This document shows, piece after piece, positions 8,907 through 17,902 of a stretch of 64,000 bases of DNA. A program made the translations under genes and the position numbers. Origin of the DNA: Leptospira soteropolitanensis (GTDB lineage Bacteria; Spirochaetota; Leptospiria; Leptospirales; Leptospiraceae); assembly GCF_026151655.1 (NCBI RefSeq), contig NZ_JAMQPN010000010.1, forward strand, positions 73,932-137,931, in the 5' to 3' direction. Positions within the stretch are counted from its first letter, which is position 1, and each line of letters starts with the position of its first letter. The notes under the pieces were generated by a model that saw nothing but the letters and a program-made list of their open reading frames with translations, did not search any database and was not told the DNA's origin.

Positions 8907-9530
8907 ATGGAAAACTTCATCCGACTGCGACTCTTTCTTTGGGTAGGGACCCTCGGATTTTTTTCTCCGGTACTCGGAGAACCACGATTGCCTAAGGAAC
9001 CAAACCTACCTTCCATCCCTCAGGAAGAATCGAAAGAACCACGAAATGCTCGTGGAGACAAAGACTCTACAGAACCTAAAGTATTAAACCTTACCCTTTG
9101 CGATGGGCGGACCGTTCGAGGCGAATCATCTAGCGGCAGTCAGTCGATGTCTTTCGAACATTCTAAAGATGGAATCCTTTACAAAAAAAAACTGACAGTA
9201 AACGAACTTGACTCGCTACGAATTGACTCCTGGGAACTAAAGCAGAAACGAGAAGAAAAAAAAGGAATCACTTACGAAGTGGTTCCTAAAAAAATTCGTA
9301 TCCGTACCCGGAATGGCGAAGTATTTTATAAAGAAACGGGTGTATCCGATTTAAAATTACTAAACATTGAAATTAAAAACAATAATGGAGAGACAACACT
9401 TTTTACCTTTTGGGTCGATTTAAAATATCCGGATGGAAAATGGTATTCAGGATTATCCAGTTTGAAACAGGACCAAGGGACAAGAGAAGATTGTTTGAAA
9501 GATGTGGTAAAGATGATTGAGTGGGAGTGA
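8907..9530 (+). CDS. exported hypothetical protein
   Basis: A 207-residue protein with a signal peptide (LFLWVGTLGFFSPVLGEP), a Pro/Glu-rich linker to about residue 55, and a beta-rich domain. That domain starts with LNLTLCDGRTVRGES and holds a second copy of the same strand pattern (IRIRTRNGEVFYKE). The DGRTVRG and NGEVFYKE segments resemble small beta-sandwich 'SHD1/LSM-like' strands, but I do not recognise a family. A hairpin terminator follows the stop. The start is 16 bases from a divergent start, so its 5' leader must be very short. Confidence 0.65.
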   Translation: MENFIRLRLFLWVGTLGFFSPVLGEPRLPKEPNLPSIPQEESKEPRNARGDKDSTEPKVLNLTLCDGRTVRGESSSGSQSMSFEHSKDGILYKKKLTVNELDSLRIDSWELKQKREEKKGITYEVVPKKIRIRTRNGEVFYKETGVSDLKLLNIEIKNNNGETTLFTFWVDLKYPDGKWYSGLSSLKQDQGTREDCLKDVVKMIEWE

Positions 9531-9540
9531 TTTTTCATTC

Positions 9541-9580
9541 ACCAATACCAAGTGGAATTTTCACCTGGCATTGGTTTTCT
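9541..9580 (+). terminator. rho-independent terminator
   Basis: ACCAATACCAAGTG (9541-9554) pairs with CACCTGGCATTGGT (9562-9575) over 12 of 14 positions around a 7-base loop, followed by a T-rich tract. It lies 10 bases past the stop of the exported protein gene. The opposite strand lacks a T-run at the right place, so it should act mainly on the plus strand. Confidence 0.6.
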
Positions 9581-9593
9581 TAGTTCTTTTGAT

Positions 9594-11858
9594 TTATTCC
9601 GATACACAATCCACATAATAAGTTACATGGCCTGACTCTGATTTTTCTTCCACAAGACCGTGGATATCAGTTTCAAAACCTGGGAACTTGGAGTTAAACT
9701 CTCTTGCAAATTGTAAATAACGAATGATGGTCATGTTAAACTTTTCTCCTGGAATGAGAAGTGGGATTCCAGGAGGATAGGGTGTAAGCAGCACCGAGGT
9801 AATCCTTCCTTCCAATTCATCAATCGGAACTCTTTCAATGTCACGGTGTGCCATTTTTGAAAATGCTTCCGAAGGTTTCATTGCAGGAATCATAGGGCTC
9901 AAATACATCTCTGTTGTTAGGTGAGAGATATTGTTGGCTCGATACACTTCATGCATAGATTGGCAAAGGTCACGAAGCCCAATCCGGTCATACTTCGGAT
10001 ATGCAGCTGTAAACTTTGGCATCACACGCCAGAGTGGTTGGTTTGAATCATAATCATCTTTGAACTGCTGTAATTCGGTTACCATAGTGTTCCATCTCCC
10101 TTTGGTGATCCCGATTGTGAACATGATAAAGAAACTATAAAGTCCTGTTTTTTCTACAATGATTCCGTGTTCTGCCAAATACTTAGTAAGAATAAGAGCA
10201 GGGATTCCCCAATCAGCAAATTCCCCTTCCACACTCATACCTGGTGTGATAACTGTTGCTTTGATCGGATCCAGCATATTGAATCCTTCCGCAATGTCAC
10301 CAAATCCATGCCAACGATCATTGGCCTTAAGAATCCATTCGTCTCGTTCGCCTGCTCCTTCCTCTGCTAGAGCTTCTGGACCCCAGACACTAAACCACCA
10401 GTCTTCTTCCAATTCCAAATCTACTTTGCGCATGGCACGTCGGAAATCGAGTGCCTCTTCAATGGATTCTTCAACGAGTGCGTTTCCACCGGGAGATTCC
10501 ATCATGGCTGCGGCCACATCGCAAGAAGCGATGATGGCATATTGTGGGCTGGTACTTGTATGCATTAAAAATGCTTCGTTAAATAAGTTTCTGTCCAAAG
10601 TTTGTTTTTCACTGTTTTGCACAAGGATCTGACTTGCTTGCGAAAGACCAGCCAGAAGTTTATGTGTGGATTGGGTGGAAAAGATCATACTTTCTTTTGG
10701 TCTTGGTCTGTCTGAACCAATCGCATGCATCCCAGTGTAAAAACGATGAAACGATGCATGTGGGAGCCATGCTTCATCAAAGTGTAATGTTGAAATTTTA
10801 CCATCTAACTCTGATTTGATGTCTTCGACATTATATAAAATTCCGTCATAAGTGCTTTGTGTGATGGTGAGAATTCTTGGGTTTCCTTTTACATCTTTCG
10901 CAAAAGGATGTTCCGCGATTTTTTTCTGAATGTTTTCCCATTTGAATTCTGATTTGGGAATAGGACCAATGATCCCAAAATGATTTCTAGTTGGCATTAA
11001 AAAGACAGGAATTGCCCCTGTCATAGTAATGGCATGAAGGATACTTTTATGACAGTTACGGTCAACGATCACTACGTCACCCGGTGCAACTGTGCTATGC
11101 CATACAATTTTGTTGGAAGTAGAAGTTCCGTTTGTAACAAAATACAAACTATCACATTGAAAAATTCGCGCGGCATTTCTTTCGCTGGCAGAAATAGGCC
11201 CTGTATGATCTAAAAGTTGTCCTAGTTCATCTACCGCATTACAAACGTCAGCTCGTAACATGTTCTCACCAAAAAATTGATGGAACATTTGACCAACGGG
11301 ACTTTTTAAAAAAGCAACACCACCGGAGTGACCAGGACAATGCCAACTGTAACTTCCATCATGAGCATATTGGGTTAATGCACGAAAGAAAGGCGGAGGC
11401 AAACTATCCAAGTAAGATTTTACTTCTCTGTGAATGGCTCTTGCCATAAATTCAGGTGTGTCTTCAAACATATGAATGAAGCCATGTAATTCTTTTAAGA
11501 TGCTATTGGGAATATGACGACTGGTTCTTGTTTCCCCATATAGAAATAGCGGTATGTCAGCGTTCCTATGACGCACTTGTGTCACAAAATCTTTGAGTTG
11601 GCGCAGAGCATCTGGAACTTCTCCTTCTGTTTCAGGAGTGAATTCTTCATCATCGATCGAGAGGATGAAACCACAAGCGCGGCTTTGTTGTTGCACAAAA
11701 CTTGTCAAATCTCCGTAACTGGTAACACCCAGAACTTCAATCCCTTCGCCTTCAAGGGCCTTTGCAATAGCTCGAATGCCAAGACCACTGGCATTTTCGG
11801 AACGAAAATCTTCATCAATGATGATGATAGGAAATTGTACGATACCGTTTTGATACAT
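9594..11858 (-). CDS. adiA: Orn/Lys/Arg decarboxylase, AdiA-like
   Basis: A 754-residue PLP enzyme of the fold III-type bacterial basic amino acid decarboxylases. An N-terminal response-regulator-like wing domain (1-about 145) precedes the PLP domain. That domain has SWHCPGHSGG, DRNCHKSILHA, LHFDEAWLPHA, and STHKLLAGLSQ, where Lys 400 forms the Schiff base. The C-terminal part has ITPGMSVEGEFADWGIPA and YPPGIPLLIPGE. Length and region-by-region resemblance are closest to inducible arginine decarboxylase AdiA (756 residues in E. coli), so arginine to agmatine plus CO2 is likely; lysine or ornithine cannot be excluded. The ATG at 11858 follows GGAG; a TTG 12 codons upstream is possible. Confidence 0.88.
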   Translation of the reverse strand: MYQNGIVQFPIIIIDEDFRSENASGLGIRAIAKALEGEGIEVLGVTSYGDLTSFVQQQSRACGFILSIDDEEFTPETEGEVPDALRQLKDFVTQVRHRNADIPLFLYGETRTSRHIPNSILKELHGFIHMFEDTPEFMARAIHREVKSYLDSLPPPFFRALTQYAHDGSYSWHCPGHSGGVAFLKSPVGQMFHQFFGENMLRADVCNAVDELGQLLDHTGPISASERNAARIFQCDSLYFVTNGTSTSNKIVWHSTVAPGDVVIVDRNCHKSILHAITMTGAIPVFLMPTRNHFGIIGPIPKSEFKWENIQKKIAEHPFAKDVKGNPRILTITQSTYDGILYNVEDIKSELDGKISTLHFDEAWLPHASFHRFYTGMHAIGSDRPRPKESMIFSTQSTHKLLAGLSQASQILVQNSEKQTLDRNLFNEAFLMHTSTSPQYAIIASCDVAAAMMESPGGNALVEESIEEALDFRRAMRKVDLELEEDWWFSVWGPEALAEEGAGERDEWILKANDRWHGFGDIAEGFNMLDPIKATVITPGMSVEGEFADWGIPALILTKYLAEHGIIVEKTGLYSFFIMFTIGITKGRWNTMVTELQQFKDDYDSNQPLWRVMPKFTAAYPKYDRIGLRDLCQSMHEVYRANNISHLTTEMYLSPMIPAMKPSEAFSKMAHRDIERVPIDELEGRITSVLLTPYPPGIPLLIPGEKFNMTIIRYLQFAREFNSKFPGFETDIHGLVEEKSESGHVTYYVDCVSE

Positions 11859-11907
11859 CACACTCCATAGGAGGAGTGACCCGTAGGGAATCAAATAATT
11901 TTAGTAT

Positions 11908-14229
11908 TTAAACGCGTTTTTTAGGAAGGTATTTATAATACTCCATTTCGATCGTATTGATGAGGTAGGTGTAGTACTTAACTAGCTTTTTATCGAACTT
12001 CTTTTTGTTCATTTCCTCTCTGTAGTGGTCGGCAAGTTGGCCACGAAAGAGGGCTGACTTCATATCGTTTCTGTTGATAAGAATGGTATTTGGAAGATCT
12101 CGAATGGCAACATCGTCTGGTATGACAACGGTAGAAACGGATTGTAAAACAGCATATTCTACGGTAGAAGCAACTTTGTCGTTATCTTTCTCTTTGCCTA
12201 AAGTCATGTTATTTCGTTTGATGTTGTCTAAGTTTTCGTAAATGCGAGAACGTAAGGACTTGGGATCCAAAACTTTGTCTGTGATTTTATTGAATCGTTT
12301 TGGAAATACGAAATTATCTGCGGCTTTGTAGATATTGGAGAGTTTTTCGTCTTTTTTACTCGTTTCCTCTTCTTCTTCGTAGGTTGAAGAGGAGGAACTA
12401 GAATGATAAGTTGGTTTCCCCCAATCTCCGATCCCAGAAAATTTTCCTGAGTTTTTGATATCTTCTCGGATTTCTTCTGTTGATTTTTCTCGGAAATAAA
12501 TCGCTGCCATAAATCCGAGTACTACGGAAAAGGGAACTCCAAAGAATATCGGCATCGCGGACCGAAGGTAGTAAGCACCTGTGATAAAAATAAGAGTGCT
12601 TACCACAAAGGTTAAAATACCAGGAACTACATTGAACCGAGAGCGGATTTCGTTGGATCGTTCTTTTTCCAATTCTTCCACTTCCATGTTTTTTACATCA
12701 GCATTGAGTTTGGCGATTAACTCTGGTTTTAGTTTGTTATTGAGTTCTGGATGTTTAGGATTCGAGAGTTTATGATTGATAATTTTGGCATAACCCAATT
12801 GTTTTTTGTATTCTGGATTGGTTCTACCTTCAAATGCTAGTTTGTGGATGACAGCAGCCATATAACCATGATCTACAACGTAATAAACAGATCTTCCATC
12901 TGGTAGTTTTTCTTCATAATACGAATGATCGGAAAAAACATCGTCTTTCAAACGTTTGATGTATTCGTTTGCTTTCTCTTCTGAAGTGATTCCCGCTTTT
13001 GCTACTTCTTCTTCAAAATCAATTCTAAGTAGTGTATTATGGTTTTTTGTATGCTCTGGGATTTTGCTGATGACTGCATTTTTGACGGTTCCATAAATGC
13101 TATCATCTTTGCGAGTGAGAACAGATCCCTTTTCTTCAGAAAGTCTTTTTAAAATTTTGACACTAAGTTCAATTGTTTCTTTAACAGATAATGCTTTGTT
13201 TCCTTTTTCAGTAGGAAAAGGGAAACTTTCAATGATTGATAAAAACTTTTTCACTTCTTCTTCTGGGTTCATTTTTGATTCTAAAGAAGAAAATTTTGGT
13301 TTGGAGATATAGTCACTGAAGGTCGCAAGAAAGGACTCATACTTTGCATCTTTAGCAAGTTTTGTGAGTTGATCCTTTGAAAAATGTTCCAATCCATTCA
13401 TATGAGCAAGGATTTGGTTCACAACTTCTGGCAATCGTTTGAAACTTCCATCAGGTAAGATATTGAGTTCATCGATCACTATGTGATAATCAGATAAAAT
13501 AGGAAGCGCTAGGTTTTGTTCTCTGGCAAAGTCAGTAAAGTCCTGGAGAAAATCTGGCATGGGGATATAAGGTAAATTTCCAAATCCTTTCCGAACCAAA
13601 GAGGAAATTTCAGCTTCGAGAGATCCAAGTTTTGGATAAAGCCAAGTATTTCCTTCTTTGTTCTTTTGCAAAAGTAGAGAACCTGGATTTTCTTCATCCC
13701 AGTTTCTACCTTTTTTGGCACGATTTTCCAAAAGGACTTTGATTAGGTCTTGGGAAAAACGAAAACAAGCCTGTCTATACGGTTGTGTATCCGTCTTATT
13801 TTCGTTTTGCGGTGCGACGAGAGCAATCTTGGAAGAGATTTTACTGCCAGTGCGTATCAGATAAGGGTAAGCATAGGCTGCTCTGTTTTGGCCCCGGTGG
13901 TCAATGTCCAAAATTTGACGGAGCGCATGGTAAATGGAATTTTCAGTTCGGCCTTGGGTCCCTAAGTTTGTATACTTTCCTAATGCTTCCGGAAGTTTAT
14001 CTACTGTCATCAAATAAGATGCATGTTTTTCTTTTGAGCCGTGTTTTTCTAAACGTTTGTGCCAGTCTTTGAGTTCATCCAGGATACAACGTGCAGTGGG
14101 TGTCAGACTCCCTACCGAATCAGACAAAAAGATATATGATTGTGCGGATGGTCTATCGGAAGAAGTTTCCTCTTTGGTAGAAGGATTTTCTACGACTGTG
14201 TCTGATAGATCAAAGTTGTCTTCGCTCAT
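11908..14229 (-). CDS. large membrane protein of unknown function
   Basis: A 773-residue protein I do not recognise. The N-terminal two thirds are soluble and charged. A pair of membrane helices follows at about 540-585 (PGILTFVVSTLIFITGAYY, then a GVPFSVVLGFMAAIYF segment). After it come a Ser/Glu low-complexity linker (SSSSSTYEEEEETS) and a basic C-terminus (NKKKFDKKLVKYY, ending LPKKRV). The ATG at 14229 is chosen because it overlaps the aminotransferase stop as ATGA; an upstream extension would run inside that gene. With the decarboxylase 49 bases downstream it forms a three-gene minus-strand operon. Its role in amino acid metabolism or membrane biology is open. Confidence 0.7.
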   Translation of the reverse strand: MSEDNFDLSDTVVENPSTKEETSSDRPSAQSYIFLSDSVGSLTPTARCILDELKDWHKRLEKHGSKEKHASYLMTVDKLPEALGKYTNLGTQGRTENSIYHALRQILDIDHRGQNRAAYAYPYLIRTGSKISSKIALVAPQNENKTDTQPYRQACFRFSQDLIKVLLENRAKKGRNWDEENPGSLLLQKNKEGNTWLYPKLGSLEAEISSLVRKGFGNLPYIPMPDFLQDFTDFAREQNLALPILSDYHIVIDELNILPDGSFKRLPEVVNQILAHMNGLEHFSKDQLTKLAKDAKYESFLATFSDYISKPKFSSLESKMNPEEEVKKFLSIIESFPFPTEKGNKALSVKETIELSVKILKRLSEEKGSVLTRKDDSIYGTVKNAVISKIPEHTKNHNTLLRIDFEEEVAKAGITSEEKANEYIKRLKDDVFSDHSYYEEKLPDGRSVYYVVDHGYMAAVIHKLAFEGRTNPEYKKQLGYAKIINHKLSNPKHPELNNKLKPELIAKLNADVKNMEVEELEKERSNEIRSRFNVVPGILTFVVSTLIFITGAYYLRSAMPIFFGVPFSVVLGFMAAIYFREKSTEEIREDIKNSGKFSGIGDWGKPTYHSSSSSSTYEEEEETSKKDEKLSNIYKAADNFVFPKRFNKITDKVLDPKSLRSRIYENLDNIKRNNMTLGKEKDNDKVASTVEYAVLQSVSTVVIPDDVAIRDLPNTILINRNDMKSALFRGQLADHYREEMNKKKFDKKLVKYYTYLINTIEMEYYKYLPKKRV

Positions 14230-15500
14230 TTGGATTTTGCCTGGTGTGAAGCCACAATTTCTGCAAGGATATGGGCTCCCCTGGCTAATTCTTCTTCCTT
14301 GCGGCAATATGTCAAACGTATGCATTCTTTGGTGTGGGAAAAATCTGAGTTTAATCCCGGAAAGAAATAATGTCCTGAAACTATAAAGAGTCGTTTATCT
14401 TTACAAAGGTGGTAAAGTTGGTGATTTGATATGGAAAGATTTGGAAAACGTATCCAAAGAAAAAATCCGCCCATAGGATCGTGGATTTCATATTCCACTC
14501 CATATTTTTTGAATTCTGATTCAAAGATAGAGGTGGCAAGTTCTAACTTTTTTTCATAAAACGGGCGTAAGACGTTTTTTGCAAGTTCAGGCAGAATGTT
14601 CTTTTGGAAAAGGAATTCCATCATATACACTCCAAGGTTACCAACCGCTAAGTTGCCAACGGCCGCATAAGAAGATAGAATTTCAATGGTTTCTGGATTA
14701 GCCATGACGATGCCCAATCGAACTCCCGGCAGACCAATTTTGGAAAAACTTAATGATAAAGTCCTACCGTCCTTATATGTGATCGGTTCTTCGGCAGCAA
14801 TCAGGTTGGGAAAGGGATTTCCGTAGGCTAAGTCAATAAGAAGTGGGATTGAGTTTTTTTTGGTTCTTTCTTCTATCCACTGAATGTCTTCTAATGGTAA
14901 AATATTTCCAGTAGGGTTTGTGGGTCTTGACATAACAACACAACCTATGTTGGATAAATCAAAATTTTCTTTATTAAACCCGTAACGAAATCTATGTTTT
15001 CCTGTTGGAATGACTTCAGGTTCTTTTGCCAAAAAAACATCGGCTTCAATTGATTGGTCCGCATAACCAATATATTCTGGAACAATGGGAAGGAGAATTT
15101 TTTTGAAATTGCCACCTATCATTTTACCGGAATGAATATTGAGTAGGAAGGAATAAGCGTTTTGGCTGCCGTTAAAAAAAGCAATATTGTCCTTTCTGAG
15201 GTTGGCATCTAAATGGGGAGAGAGATACTCTGCGGCGAGGGCACGAAAACGATCATTTCCAATCGGAGCTTGGTAGTCTCCAAGTAGGGCCTTTAGGTTC
15301 GGGTCACTGGCGAGGGATTGAAAACAGGCAGTAAAAATATCCTCTGCTTCCCGGATATGAGCAGGATTGCCACCACCAAGTAGGATTTCTTCTGGGTGGC
15401 CTGTCACCTGGCCCAAATCTTCCATAAGAGAACGAATTCCCTGGTTTTGTCGGAGGCGGCTAGCCCAAAGAGAAGCGCAAGAATCCTTCATGGGCGTCAT
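14226..15500 (-). CDS. avtA: valine-pyruvate-type aminotransferase
   Basis: A 424-residue fold-type I PLP aminotransferase. The N-terminal RSLMEDLGQV followed by EEILLGGGNPAHI is characteristic of AvtA, which makes alanine from pyruvate with valine as donor. Other class I/II hallmarks are NGSQNAYSFLL, SRPTNPTGN, DLAYGNPFP, the PLP lysine in SLSFSKIGLPGVRLGI, and the C-terminal Arg in CIRLTYCR. Substrate choice is inferred from the motif. The ATG at 15500 is used; GTG 15506 and ATG 15491 are also possible. The gene starts a coupled operon and is divergent from the DegT-like gene. Confidence 0.8.
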   Translation of the reverse strand: MTPMKDSCASLWASRLRQNQGIRSLMEDLGQVTGHPEEILLGGGNPAHIREAEDIFTACFQSLASDPNLKALLGDYQAPIGNDRFRALAAEYLSPHLDANLRKDNIAFFNGSQNAYSFLLNIHSGKMIGGNFKKILLPIVPEYIGYADQSIEADVFLAKEPEVIPTGKHRFRYGFNKENFDLSNIGCVVMSRPTNPTGNILPLEDIQWIEERTKKNSIPLLIDLAYGNPFPNLIAAEEPITYKDGRTLSLSFSKIGLPGVRLGIVMANPETIEILSSYAAVGNLAVGNLGVYMMEFLFQKNILPELAKNVLRPFYEKKLELATSIFESEFKKYGVEYEIHDPMGGFFLWIRFPNLSISNHQLYHLCKDKRLFIVSGHYFFPGLNSDFSHTKECIRLTYCRKEEELARGAHILAEIVASHQAKSK

Positions 15501-15574
15501 ATTCACCAGACTTTCTCGTTTCTGAACCTTTTTTCTAGGGGATACTTAAAATTATGTTCGCATTTCGAAAAATG

Positions 15575-15615
15575 AAGTGACATAATTCAGAAATACAGTA
15601 ATTAAGTGACATAAT
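15575..15615 (+). promoter_or_regulatory. two direct repeats AAGTGACATAAT before the DegT-like gene
   Basis: Identical 12-mers lie at 15575-15586 and 15604-15615, start-to-start 29 bases. Each contains TG-A-CATAAT, which reads as an extended -10 element. The second is followed by AGAGGAG, the likely ribosome-binding site, and the ATG at 15634. They could be tandem promoters or paired operator sites. Further copies of the motif occur elsewhere in the window. Confidence 0.45.
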
Positions 15616-15633
15616 ATAGAGGAGTGCTGTTGG

Positions 15634-16728
15634 ATGAGCACCGAAACAATACAAAGACCTATTCGAAAAGAAAAAGATATCGAATTTTTTAAACCGACTC
15701 TTTCCAGGGAAGACCTGAAAGGTGTTTTAGAGTGTCTCGTAGAAGAACATCTTTCTACCGGTGAAATCGTCGAACGTTTTGAGAAAACGTTTTGCCATAC
15801 GTTTAAAATCAAATATGCCGTTTCTTCCAATTCTCTCACTTCCGCTTATCATTTAGCATTACTTGCATTAGGTGTGAAAGCTGGAGACTTAGTTTTACTT
15901 TCTAGTTATGCACCGATTTCAGCTTTGGACGCCATTTTTCTTTTACAAGCAAAGCCAGTGCTTGTGGATTTAAAACGAAATTCCTTCCACCCATGTCCAG
16001 AAGACTTCCTACGTAAAAAAAATGAATCCGGTGCGAAATTTGCTCTTTTTGATCATAGTTTTGGATCGCTCATTCGTATCTCTGATTATTCCATCGAAGG
16101 ATTGGAAGTAGTAGAAGATTTTACGGAAGCCATTGGTGCTACATCCGAAACCATTACGGTCGGCAAACAATCTAAAATTGCGATTTGTGGCCTTAGTGCT
16201 GAGAATATCATTACCACTGGAAACGGGGCAATGATCATTACTTCCGAACTTACTCTTTCTAATGCAGTTAAATCGTATAAGTCTGGGTCTTCCGCCAAAC
16301 GTAACTTTGGTGAGCCAAAATATGATTACAATTTGGTAGATTATCAAGCAGCCCTTGGAATTGAACAACTTTCAAAACTCGGTGTAATTTTGGAACGTAA
16401 GAAAAAAATTGCATCAGCATACTTACAAGCAGTTCAAAATTCTAGATTAGAAACTTATTTTCAAAATCCAACTGAAGACACATTCCAAAGATTCCCCATT
16501 GTAGTTTCGGGACAAAACTACGAAGAGATTCAAAGATATTTTAAATCGATTCATATTGGAACACAAAGAACCGTTGATGAACCACTTCATCGAGTATTGG
16601 AAGAAAATCCGTTAGAGTTCCCAAATGCAGAACGTCTCTTCCAAAGAGGACATTGTATTCCCATTTATCCTAACCTCACCAAAGATAACGTACAACGGAT
16701 TGCAACTGCCATCCGGCGCATCTATTGA
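15634..16728 (+). CDS. DegT/DnrJ/EryC1-fold protein lacking the PLP lysine
   Basis: A 364-residue protein with the whole DegT aminotransferase layout: FFKPTLSREDLKGVLECL at the start, SSNSLTSAYHLALLALG, VEDFTEAIGAT (Asp 162 in the pyridine-contact position), and the ITTGNGAMIIT strand. In the family the latter reads K-x-ITTGEGG, with Lys binding PLP. Here that position is Asn 191 and the following Glu is Asn 197. The C-terminus keeps the FPI...RG..CIPIYP pattern. It is therefore probably not an aminotransferase; a dehydratase-like, sensory or structural role is possible. The ribosome-binding site AGAGGAG supports the ATG. An ATP-grasp-like gene follows without a gap. Confidence 0.75.
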   Translation: MSTETIQRPIRKEKDIEFFKPTLSREDLKGVLECLVEEHLSTGEIVERFEKTFCHTFKIKYAVSSNSLTSAYHLALLALGVKAGDLVLLSSYAPISALDAIFLLQAKPVLVDLKRNSFHPCPEDFLRKKNESGAKFALFDHSFGSLIRISDYSIEGLEVVEDFTEAIGATSETITVGKQSKIAICGLSAENIITTGNGAMIITSELTLSNAVKSYKSGSSAKRNFGEPKYDYNLVDYQAALGIEQLSKLGVILERKKKIASAYLQAVQNSRLETYFQNPTEDTFQRFPIVVSGQNYEEIQRYFKSIHIGTQRTVDEPLHRVLEENPLEFPNAERLFQRGHCIPIYPNLTKDNVQRIATAIRRIY

Positions 16729-17880
16729 TTGGCAAGGAAGCTCTATTATCTAGACTCACTTTTCGAGTATAGATTACCTTCCCATCCTCCCCATTTGGAT
16801 TCCTCTCTGAAACGGAGGAATCGATGTTTGGAGAAGATGTTTTTTCCGATCTCAAGGTCAGAAGACTTTGTCCTAGTGGAAGAGTTGCCTAACGAGGAAC
16901 TTTTTACACATTGGAAGGACTCTGGACTCACTCCAGGGTCTCCTTATTTAGAAGGGGATCTTCTCGGCGATGTGACTCTTGTCGAATGGGGATGTAGGAA
17001 CGAATGGTACGAAGGCCGTTTAACAGAAGACCCACTTCGCATCGAAACCTCCCGGTATCTCAATTCAAAAATAACCCAATTAGATTTTCGAAAACATCAC
17101 TCACCTCTGCCTGCGAAAGTAATCACTTCCGAGGAACATTTGTTTGCTGAACTAGAAGAAACAAAACTTCCTATTGTTTTGAAAAGTGAGTTTGGTTTAG
17201 CTGGTCGAAATCATATCATTTTTAAATCGAGATCCGATTCCTGGAAGATGTCCCAGGTGAATAAAAAACTTTTTGGTTTTCCCATTGTTGCTGAGTCCTG
17301 GGTGGGAGAAGAACGTTTTTTTGATTTCTCAACGTTATGGGATGTGCAAGATGGAGAGTTCTTTTATCTAACTTCCACAGCCATGCTCATTGATAAGGAA
17401 GGAGTATTTCGTGGGATTCGTATTGGAGGGACAGAACTTCCCTATACTGCTAACTTTTTACCACCAGTTATGGATCTTGTAAGAGACTCTAAGGGACTAA
17501 TTCCTAAAGAATATTCGGGTCCTTGTGCTATCGATGGATTTTTATTTAGGGAAGAAGGAAGAACTCAAATTCAGCCAGTATCAGAGTTTAATTTTCGTTA
17601 TTCGATTGGTCGTGTTTTATGGGAAGTTCGAAAAAAAAGGAATCCAAATAAAGATACTGTCAGCGGAATTTTAATTTTGCCTTATCCCAAACAGGGTTCT
17701 TTAGAGGAATGGTCTACTTTAATTCGATTGGAAAAAGAATTGGGTGTTAATTTGGTTTTATTAACACCCGTTAGAGATTTGTCTGGAAAACCATACCAAA
17801 ATACAGTTTTGTATTTTGAAACCACGGAAGAAAAAGAACCAACCGTGGTAGAATCTATCTGGGAATCCTGGATGGATTGA
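16729..17880 (+). CDS. ATP-grasp-like protein of unknown function
   Basis: A 383-residue protein. The central region has ATP-grasp character: LPIVLKSEFGLAGRNHIIF (about 144-162, with the nucleotide-binding Lys and Gly loop), a KKLFGFPIVAESWVGEERFF segment and then PCAIDGFLFREE. It ends with EFNFRYSIGRVLWEV, which recalls the metal-binding E-x-N-x-R of that fold. The substrate is unknown. It starts with TTG immediately after the stop of the DegT-like gene, so the pair is almost certainly one operon. This suggests a ligase acting with a PLP-fold protein that has lost PLP chemistry. The N-terminus is weakly conserved in appearance. Confidence 0.6.
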   Translation: MARKLYYLDSLFEYRLPSHPPHLDSSLKRRNRCLEKMFFPISRSEDFVLVEELPNEELFTHWKDSGLTPGSPYLEGDLLGDVTLVEWGCRNEWYEGRLTEDPLRIETSRYLNSKITQLDFRKHHSPLPAKVITSEEHLFAELEETKLPIVLKSEFGLAGRNHIIFKSRSDSWKMSQVNKKLFGFPIVAESWVGEERFFDFSTLWDVQDGEFFYLTSTAMLIDKEGVFRGIRIGGTELPYTANFLPPVMDLVRDSKGLIPKEYSGPCAIDGFLFREEGRTQIQPVSEFNFRYSIGRVLWEVRKKRNPNKDTVSGILILPYPKQGSLEEWSTLIRLEKELGVNLVLLTPVRDLSGKPYQNTVLYFETTEEKEPTVVESIWESWMD

Positions 17881-17902
17881 TTTTTGTAACTAATTTCCTT
17901 TT

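Noticed and set aside
10159..10632. 157-residue open frame on the plus strand
   Set aside because: Antisense to the decarboxylase gene, Ser-rich, no ribosome-binding site; a by-product of codon use in the real gene.
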